Of a stretch of 64,000 bases of DNA, positions 52,567 through 64,000 are shown piece by piece. Each line of letters begins with the position of its first letter. Within the stretch, counting starts at the first letter, position 1. Source of the stretch: Struthio camelus (lineage: Eukaryota > Chordata > Aves > Struthioniformes > Struthionidae). The stretch lies in NCBI RefSeq assembly GCF_040807025.1, contig NC_090954.1, forward strand, positions 14,773,501 through 14,837,500, given 5' to 3'. The translations under genes and the position numbers were made by a program. The notes below the pieces were generated by a model. It made no database searches and was not told where the DNA came from. It saw nothing but the letters and a program-made list of their open reading frames with translations.

Positions 52567-53974
52567 AAAATATGTATTAATTCAGGCACAATCCTACCCA
52601 CCTCCCAACCTTTCTTCTAACTGATGTGAGAAACTAGCTCCCAGTGTCTGTCTTTCTGCACATGCAGAATTCTGGGAAAGCAGCTAGTATCCCAGAGAAG
52701 GAGTGGTGAACTGAATTTCCTGACAAATGTAGGTCTTCATAGCCCAGAATGACTGTTTCATTAAATGTAACATACATGCACGCAATATACACCCTTAAAA
52801 ATGCATATATATTAGGAAGTACACGTTTTACACATGTCTACATGGATGCAAAGTCATACGCTACGTAAGTAATACTCAATTATGAATACCATTAGATATT
52901 TTATTTCTAGGTTGTTGGGCTATTCTGCGCATTAACCTTGCTCCATCTTTATCTTCATGCAAGAAAAGCAGTGTCTCTCCCTGGAGTGCGGCAGAGCAAC
53001 TGTGCACCGTCTCCTGAGAATGAGAATGTTGCCACTACTGAAAGGAAGTAAGATTTTAAGGATAAATTATATTTTTGAAATATTGAGAATAAAACTTTAG
53101 GATGGGTTCTGACACAGCAGTTTTGGTTTTTTTTCCATAGTGTTGAAGAATTAACTTGCTTCAGTCTAGGCAATCTTATGTCTGAAGAGCAAATAAAAAA
53201 AAACAGGGAAAGCATCATACTTCATAACAGCTACAGATAGACTACAGAGCAGCAGAAATTGCAGGAGAGGAAGTAGAAATAACTATTCTTCCTCTTATCA
53301 GTTTGGGATACTATTATTCTGATTATGTAACACGCATGACATGAGTTTTGGGTTGCCTGAAATTAATTTCCCCTAAATTAAATACAACAATGTATTGTTA
53401 ATCAAAAGGAAAAAAAAACAGCCCAAAAACCAAAAAAGCAGACGATCATTTTAGATCCTACAAATTAATATAAAGCAAAGGTAACAGGAGTTCACAAACA
53501 TCCATCTTCTGCATTATAATAACATTTTTACCACTTTGTGCCCCCCTAGTGTACTCAATCCAGAGATATCAAGATTCATGAGCACAACCGGGTAACAGCT
53601 CCTAGCAGGTAACATTTAGTGCACTCACCATAAAGAGTTACAATTTATTTTTAAATAGAAATTGGCTGACTCATGGCCATTCAATTAAACTTCATCAAAC
53701 ACAAAGTTATCTGCTCTGTGATACCGGTTCCCCATATTAACTAGCCAGAAATCCTTCTTTAGTCCCGCTGCATACGCTTCTGCTCACTTCAGAAACGTCA
53801 ATTTGCCTTTTTGGTGAAGCAAGCTTCTTATTTCACCCAACTCTGAAATAATAATATAAAGTGCATTAACACATCATTTGTAGCAATCAAAAGTTTGTTT
53901 AATTCCAGGTCACAGCTGGATGGCTGGTTTGTAGATGGCTACAAAAGCAAAGGGGATAAAGTGCTATGAACAAC

Positions 53975-53987
53975 CGGCGCGCGCGCG
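53975..53987. repeat. Short alternating CG run
   Basis: An uninterrupted alternating tract CGGCGCGCGCGCG lies in a CpG-poor, AT-rich intron. Alternating CG is the classic Z-DNA-prone sequence. The surrounding 600 bp are somewhat GC-richer than the rest of the intron. Confidence 0.8.
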
Positions 53988-56900
53988 TACTGTTCGTACG
54001 TTAATTCAATGTGGCATTGCAAGGAACGCGGCTGCAGAAAGAAAACCTCACACACTTGACTTGACCTTTATTCAGATGTCAGTCGGAATATCACTGCGGA
54101 GCGTGGAAACAAATCACCTTCTGACTGCTTCTGTAAAATGCTCCAGGCTAAAACTGGAACTTCCTCAAATTTCACTCATATCAAACCTCCGGTTTCAACA
54201 GCACAGTAAGAGGCTGGCAGAGCGCTCTGTGCCTTGCTAGTCGTTTCAGTTGCAGTTGTTTTGTGATAATGCACGAATGTAAATTTAGGAGAAAGGATGA
54301 GCTTTCACTATCCATGCCTACTTGTATTACAGGTCTTTCAATAAGCCTCTGTGAGGGGAATACCCTCTGTCCCAGGCTCCAGAACGGCTCCTCATGCCGT
54401 TGTAGCTCTCCTGCAAACAGGACAGAGCCCTGCTGCTTCTCATGTGCCTTTGCACTAATCCCGCCTCACCACGAGGGCCAAATACACGATACCTTCAGAT
54501 GGAAATGAACAAACGTTGCTGTGAACTGACCTGGCTGGAGGCAAGCCAGCACTAAATCAGAGGTGAAATAAAAGGTTTAGGCAAGTCTAAGCTAAGAAGC
54601 ACTGCTTTGGAGCAAGGTGTATTAGTGCAGGCCTGAAGCCCTGTTAACGCAGCTTAGCTGGAAAACTGGGCAGAGCGACCTCGTCCATTTGCAGCACACC
54701 CAAAGCTATTACGAGTTGGCCGGCGAAAGGCCACATGTGTAATGTGAACAGTTTCACATTGGCCGAAGTCAACATACTCCTTCATACGATTTCCCTCCTC
54801 TTTTTCAAAAGAGCCAGTTACAGATATAATATCAGAAAAATTTGGGAAAAAAAAGGAGGAGGGGCTGCTTTTCCACTTACTCATTGCCAAAGTAGTGAAA
54901 AGAAGCTAGGGAGCTGTACCGAGCAAAACACTAAGGGGAAACGGCAGGTGGCAAAGCAGTAGCTGAGCTGGCTCCATGCCATTTCAAAGTGTGCTTCTTT
55001 AATCCTCTGAAAATAAAAGACCGGAGGAAAACTGTTCAGCTCTTCTGATTAAATTCAAGCTCTTGCTTGGTCAGAAAGTTGCCAGGAAAAACTAAATTAG
55101 TAGCGAACCCACCTTGAAGGGGAAGAAGGGTACAATGTTTAGTAGAGCTGAAGGGCAGATTAAGTTTTTATTTGCTCTTTCCTAGCCATCTTATCTCTTT
55201 TGGCAACTGTGTGCTAATTCAGATATAATAACACTGGGTCAGGAAGGCAATGAGTATATTTGCTTCAAGCATCTTAGCTCCCCGAGTCCTGCGTTAATTC
55301 TTCTAGAGAATAGTACTATTGTGACTGAAATTTATTAATGTGCTGTTCAGTCTCATTATTATATTAAATTTCCGTGTTCTCTACTTGTTAGCCCGGTTTC
55401 TGAGAGAAAAAATTCATTAAGTTGATGGTTTCTCTTGGTTGTGACTTGGCACTGTGTAGCAGTAATGCACCAACTTTCAGTCATGCTGACTTTGAATACC
55501 TTACATAATACAAAGGCTACTGAGTGAAGAATTACTCATTGTTTTAAAAATACACTCAGTTTTTTAAAAAGTCTTTGCATTCAGAAAAAAACAACCCTTA
55601 TCTAAACATGCAGAGGTTAGCAATGTCAGCTCACATTTATTTAAAAAAAATTGGCTGAATAAATCTATATAAACAATTTTATGAAAGCATTACATAATAT
55701 GCTGACATATTCCCCTCTTTTCCAGAGGGAAATTGCTGTATTAATGCTCACACTAACAACAGCGTGATTGTAATATTAGCGAGAGAATTCTATTTACGAG
55801 TCTTATGTCATCATGTACTTCAGGTATATAACCTGGATACTTAGAGCATCCCTGTGCTTCAAGCTATACTGGAAATTACTAGGCTTCCATTATTACTACA
55901 TGCATTGTGAAACATTTGGTGATGCATTCACATTGTGCAAAACACTTCCGTGCAGTGGCAAAATCAAATATATAACAAACTTAAGAAAAACTATAAGAAA
56001 TGTTAATTTACAATAACCACTTAAAATGACTGTTCTAAAACTGACCTAACTATAACAAATTAATATAGTGTAGAAATAATTTACCCATAGCCTGAATAAC
56101 ACGCATGTAAGAATTAAGAAAGTTGTAGCACTAGAAGTCAAAGGTAAGATGCACCAAACCATTACATGGTAACACTTCTGTAAGGTTTGAAGTCTGGATT
56201 AAAAACATTCAAGTCCCATCTCCTGGAGGCTGGCTAATATCCTGGTAAAGAAGTCACATTCATTTCTAAGTAAAGACTGGCAAGGTGCTCCATCCAGAGA
56301 TGGATCTGTAGCTGTTCTTTTAACAAAGTCTTGATGCAGGAACTGATAGCAATACTCAGAGTCAGTGTCATCTATCTGCTGCCTGCCGCTCTTACAGTCT
56401 CTCGTACTTTGGAAGAGGATAACATACAGTTGCTCTTCCATTATAATCACCCCTTGTCAAATGTATGGCTGGCAAGACCCAAGAAGCATGAGGTTACGGA
56501 AGAAGAGAACATAAGTCAGGCTTTCATTCAACTCAGTACATTTACCACGTTCTTTACAGTGACAATTCTGATTTCCACTAAAATATCACATAGCCATAAA
56601 GAAGGTTTTCTAATCTATGCAGAACAATGAACATAAAGATATCATTGATATTCAATAGTATTTTCACCTTACTTATACCTCCAGAAAGGTCAATATGTGT
56701 GTGTAGTAGTCTGGATCAAATGGGTTAGACCAGTGGCTGGGGAGAAAACAGCAATGAATCCAAAAGACGTAACAAAACCATAAACAGCATGTTGATTGGG
56801 AATTTAGTTACAGAGGAAAATACAGTGGAAAAACAAGAGCTTGAGAGGTGATCAGACTGCAAATCCTGAACAACACAAAAAGACAAGAAGATGCATCAGA

Positions 56901-57587
56901 CACATCAAAGACAGCGATCAGCATCAGCAAGCCCATCCAAGCCACCGTTGCAAGATGGCAGCATCAATTTGTCAACCCTTATTTAGAAACAGCCAAGATA
57001 AAATTATTAGATCCAACAGTGTAACAGAAAATCCAAAAATTAAGCAAAAAACTACGATAGCTACTAGATTCTTGAAGAAACCTAAAGGGAATAAATCAGT
57101 ACTGATCAATGAGCACTGAGCAATGAGACGCTATTTATTTGAACTAGGATACAGAAGTTAAGCTAGTCTTAAAATGGCTGGGGTCTACCTCAAAAATCCT
57201 TCTTAATTGTGCCAGGCTCTACACTGAGATCCTAGTTAAACTAATTACCTCCTTGAAGACCAAGCCAGGTTTTGTAAAGGAGCAAACTGGAAGGGTTGTA
57301 TCACAGTAGCTTGAGCTTTTTCCCCCTTCTATCCCTAAGGAAGTATAAACCAAAATTACACTAACCTAGAAGAAAAAAAACAAACTCATGGAGGCTTCCA
57401 GATCAAATCCTTCCAGATCATTTTTATGTAATTACAGAATTAACAGATGACATGAAAGTTACGGAGTTCAGTAAAACCTCTGACACAGTATCTAATAACA
57501 CAGATGATGTGTCCTGCATAGGTATACAGTCACCTGTGGAAATACAGTTACCTGGATGATACGGTGGAGCCAGCGGTTAGAATTTGG

Positions 57588-57601
57588 CCCCCCCACCCCC
57601 C
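57588..57601. repeat. C-rich tract, G-rich on the minus (transcribed) strand
   Basis: Seven C, one A, then six C. The GABRB2 pre-mRNA would carry the complementary G6-U-G7 run. Confidence 0.88.
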
Positions 57602-60270
57602 TTTTTGTTTTTTAGCATGTCTGCTAATCATCTGGGAGATGCACAGAAAATATACTAGATTAGCGCATTGGTTTCAGTGAATAGCAGTTGACTGCCAAAC
57701 TTAGAAGAAGGCACAAAAAGATATAATAGTATTTACTTAGCTATAAGGATGGCGTAGGAAAAAGTGTAGCAAATTGAGCCTAAATAAAAGGTGACATTAA
57801 ATGTGCTACAAATGAACAAAAGGATGTTGATGAACTTTGACGTTACCACTGAAAATAGAAAACTCTAGAGAATAAATCTCTTTATAGCACTGGGTTGAGT
57901 ATATGTGCCGCAGCTTATGACACATATTAGGTCTTCCAGCAGCAGAAATATAATACTCCCAAGTTTACTCATCTTTATATACACACCTGCAATACTATGC
58001 CCTTCACTACAAAAAAGATTCAAAAATTGCAATCAAGTGCTGAAGTAGCAGTCTGAGCTCTGGGCGCAAATATTTAATACTGTGTAATTCTGTCTTCCCC
58101 TTATCTGCAGCACAGGTGATTTACAGGAAAAAGCTGTATATCTATCTGTTTATATTTATCCATATATATCTCAAACTCAGCTGCAGAAAGCAGAAAGCCA
58201 GCAAGTCATTTCCTAATAAAGGCATATGAAGAAATAACACAAGCGGATAGGCTTGGAAAAGAGAGGTCAAGGAATGATGTGAATGCTATCTACAAATAAC
58301 TGAAAGGTGTCTAGAATAAGAAGAAAGCCCGGGGAAGATGATTTACCTGTTAGTAATAGTATGACTTTGTTTACAGAGAGGACAATTAGCCTTGACTAAG
58401 GCAAAAGATGATTAGAGTTAGACTAAAGAATAAACTGCTGAATGCAGCTTGGGAAGTTTCAACAGTGGAATAATCATATACACAGCCATTTTAACCCAAA
58501 GCTGCTGCTGCAAAAAAAAATGAGCTTGCCCACTATGATTAAACAAACATATGATAACATATTTGCTGGTAACTGAGCCTGAATCCTCCTCGACTTTTAG
58601 GCGCTTTTTATTTCTCCCTGGTTTTATCACTCACATTTCAGAATGCAAAGAATAAATTAAGATATAGGCCCATTTCCCTCTCCTCTTTTCCCCACCCTGA
58701 AAAGAGCCAATAATCTTTGAAAACGAGGGAGTGCATGAAGTTACCATTTTATGTTATATCACAATTCCAAAAACACCGTGAAATTTAACAAAAGATTTGG
58801 CCACGCTCCCCTCTGGAATAGCTCAGGAGAAGCCCCGCGGCCAGCCTGATGGTGTTTGCTCAGATGGAAAAAACAGGACGTTCTCCTCCCGAGTCAGTCA
58901 CCAAATCTCCAAGGGATTACATGGGATTCAGTGGATACCACGGACGTTCAAGAGCAGCTTCTGCTGTGCTTCTGTACTGGTTTGCAGGCTTTTAGGCTCT
59001 AAGGTATCTTCTGGATAGTGTGGAGCAAAAACTGACAGGCTACCAGTGCCTCTGCTGGCCCTTGAATCTCTCCATCCTGCAGAGAGACTTCCACAGCATT
59101 AAGGAGTACGTATCAAGTTCTACTTGGATTTTACAGGTAGTTGTGAACAGAAGGACTAATCAGCATTTCTCCTTTCCCCAGCCTTTGCTATTTAGAAAAG
59201 CTGTAAGTGGGCAGGAGAAACACTGGTTTTAGGGTCTGAAGAAGCCTATTACAGATTTGCTGGCCCATAACAGCTAAATAAAGATACAGCACTGCAAGAA
59301 GCAGTTCTAATAACTATTCATCCTCCTTTTTAGCAGACTCTCAATGCTGCACAGAGAAAATTTTGATCCTCGTGTTTTGAGGTTTATTTCTCATGGCTTT
59401 AATCTTTTCTCACATAGGATCTGAAGCTACAAACATAATTTCATAGTATTCCACGTAGTGATACAAGAGGAATCTGGTACTCTCACAAAAGACTACATAT
59501 ACTTAGTAAAATCAGTCCATCAACGTTGGATCTAATTATAGATGGAGTGTTACTTTGGCCCTATTCCTAAACATTTGGGTTTTTATGAAAACCTCCATCT
59601 GAACCAAATTCTGCAATTCAGGCCCACTTCTGGTGGTGCATGAAAACAGTTATACAACATTTGCCCCCCTTTCATATATAAAATAATCACGCCCATTAAA
59701 CATGAATCTTTTCTCACTGTTAGTCAAACAGCACGAGCCAGTTCCTTCCCTCATCCCAAAACCAGTCTATATGCAGTAGGATGATGTTCTCTGATCACTC
59801 TTTTCTGATCCTCTCCTATTCGATTCTCTATCTATTGCTTAAGGGATTGCAAAACCAGATTATCAGATCAGAGGGTATCTGGATTCCAGAGCAGAACTGC
59901 CATAGATTATGAACCATGCTGACCTGGTATATTAAGCAAAAGGCCCAACATAAAAAAATATAAATAATGTAAATTTATTCCCAGTATATTCCATATGAAT
60001 CCTGTGAGCTGGTGAATTTCTGCAGCAGACTATGAAATCAATTTACTCCTCTTACTGGATTAGATCAGTACGCTAATTAGTTCTTTCAAATTCTAATTTT
60101 AAATTATTAGTAAAATAGCCAGCTTGGTACTAGACCAGCTATTCCGTTAAACGGCTGATAGGTCTATTGTATGAATAGGTACACAGAGAACATCACAAGT
60201 GAAATAGTATTACAAAAACATATCCCAGCTAGTGGCTCTGACGACACTCTGACACTTAGGGACCTTAAAC

Positions 60271-60292
60271 TTTCCACTGACATCAGTGGAAA
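60271..60292. repeat. 10-bp inverted repeat, 2-nt centre
   Basis: TTTCCACTGA at 60271-60280 faces its exact complement TCAGTGGAAA at 60283-60292. It resembles a palindromic motif that recurs in old sauropsid repeats, but the flanks are too diverged to assign. Confidence 0.7.
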
Positions 60293-60653
60293 ATACAGAT
60301 CTAGTCCCACAAAATTGCATGTAGGGTTTTTTAGTGAATAGCTCTGATTACCTAAAGAAAAAATATATTTTTAAAAATAACTGACAAATTAAATGCAATC
60401 TTACAACTTTTTTACATTGCTGAAGAATCACCAGTAAAAAATTTTATTTTGGTTTTAAAGCAGAGTCCTTATGAACTTTGGAATGGTAATAGGTGAATGA
60501 GCTCATCTATGATACTATAACATCAAAATTAACCTCATCACTCTGCGTTTAATGAACAAGGGTTCATTAAAATATATTTTCTCAAACTAAAAGAAAAAAA
60601 CAAATTAGTGAACCAGTGAGATCCGAACCATGAAAATACAATCCTCCAACTTA

Positions 60654-60690
60654 AAAACTATAAACTATATAAACTATAAAACTATACCTG
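60654..60690. repeat. Degenerate AAACTAT tandem array
   Basis: Four imperfect copies of AAACTAT(A) stand in a row in the last GABRB2 intron. Confidence 0.75.
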
Positions 60691-61613
60691 TTTTATAGTA
60701 TAAACTCGTAATGAAATTTTCTGTTGTTCCTACCTGTCCGTAAGGACACAAAGTCAGTGTAGAAATTCTGAACAAACAATGAGAAATTCCACCACTGGGG
60801 CTGTATGAAACTTATATTTCCGCTCACAAATAATCATTTGCTTTTTTGTTTGTTTAAGATATTTTAGATTCTGCTTTTGGTTTTTCACCCTTGGTGTATC
60901 ATGCTGAATTAAGAATATGAAAAGCCTCCTATACCAAAGAAAAAAACAGTTCAGAATTTAACTTCGTTTAACTTTGAATTTTGCATGTGTGTGAAAGTTT
61001 ATACGTTTCACACTGAGAACGTTTTTAGCATTCAGCCCAGATTTGCCACTGTGTGAAACTCATCCAAAATGGTCAAAGTGAAAAATGACAAGTGCTTTAT
61101 GATAAGTGCTCCATTTTCATTAAGCATAATGGATACTATTTCCAAAAGCACACATTTTGGCAAATGCCTTTCCTGCATCAAATCTCCATCTCCAGTGGAC
61201 CATTTTCAAACTCAGAATTAAGTGCATAGAAAATTGATGCTTTAATTCCGAGCAGTTTCTCATCTAGTCAACAACATTCTGGGCTGTTAAACATTGAAAA
61301 TATGAAAATTTTTCAAATTTGAGACATATTCTTGGCAAACATCTCTTATCCAGGTCATCTGGAAGATTCATGAAGGTAGGTTAAAGTTAGGTTCCATACA
61401 GCTCTTGCCAGAATATCAGCTATAGCCATCATTTTGGATTTGTTCCTTCGCAAACAGGTTAGACACATCTAACTGTACATTCTGACTGAGAAAACAAAAT
61501 CATAGTAATCCTAACTCCATTTTCTACAAGAAATTACATTTTAAAGCCCTGTCTGGCAGAAGTCAAAGTCTACTTTGGCCACTAGGCAAGTCTAAAAATA
61601 TACCCTTGTTTCA

Positions 61614-64000
<2,387 letters not shown>

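Noticed and set aside
52955..53218. Minus-strand open frame with a TGCTCTTCAG acceptor, considered as the beta-2 cassette exon
   Set aside because: In phase 0 the sequence after the acceptor reads ACA TAA, a stop, and the peptide in the open frame does not resemble the human cassette.

Overview
This window is vertebrate nuclear DNA, most likely from a bird. The reasons are an intron-rich gene with canonical GT/AG splice sites, an AT-rich and repeat-poor background, and one CR1 LINE 3' end with the avian-type terminal ATTCTGTG repeats. Nothing prokaryotic, organellar or viral was seen. The species cannot be told from the sequence alone.

The only protein-coding gene I can support is the 3' half of GABRB2, the beta-2 subunit of the GABA-A receptor, on the minus strand. 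Three coding exons are present: 63112-62960 (end of the extracellular domain, TM1, start of TM2), 61864-61620 (rest of TM2, TM3, first part of the cytoplasmic loop) and 42506-42159 (rest of the loop, TM4, stop codon). They join in frame at phase-1 and phase-0 introns and give 248 residues that match the short beta-2 isoform almost residue for residue. The exons for the signal peptide and most of the ligand-binding domain lie beyond the right edge. The stop codon is followed by a probable 3' UTR of about 5.8 kb, ending near position 36,330 just after an AATAAA signal.

Layout: 1-36,330 is intergenic DNA downstream of GABRB2. It holds an orphan CpG-island-like block (about 1,475-2,045), a cluster of inverted and tandem repeats (about 5,855-6,494), a diverged 270-bp direct repeat pair (17,302-18,964), an uninterrupted 36-bp palindrome (19,237-19,272), several microsatellites and the CR1 fragment (35,425-35,555). 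The region 36,330-42,158 is 3' UTR, 42,159-63,112 is the GABRB2 exon/intron region, and 63,113-64,000 is intron.

I found no new multi-gene system. The open frames outside GABRB2 are short, resemble no family I recognise and look like chance. The observations most worth checking are the 36-bp palindrome, the repeat pair with its open frames, the orphan CpG island, the perfect 19-bp hairpin with its adjacent 32-bp tandem, the unresolved position of the avian beta-2 cassette exon, and the Pumilio-type motifs in the 3' UTR.
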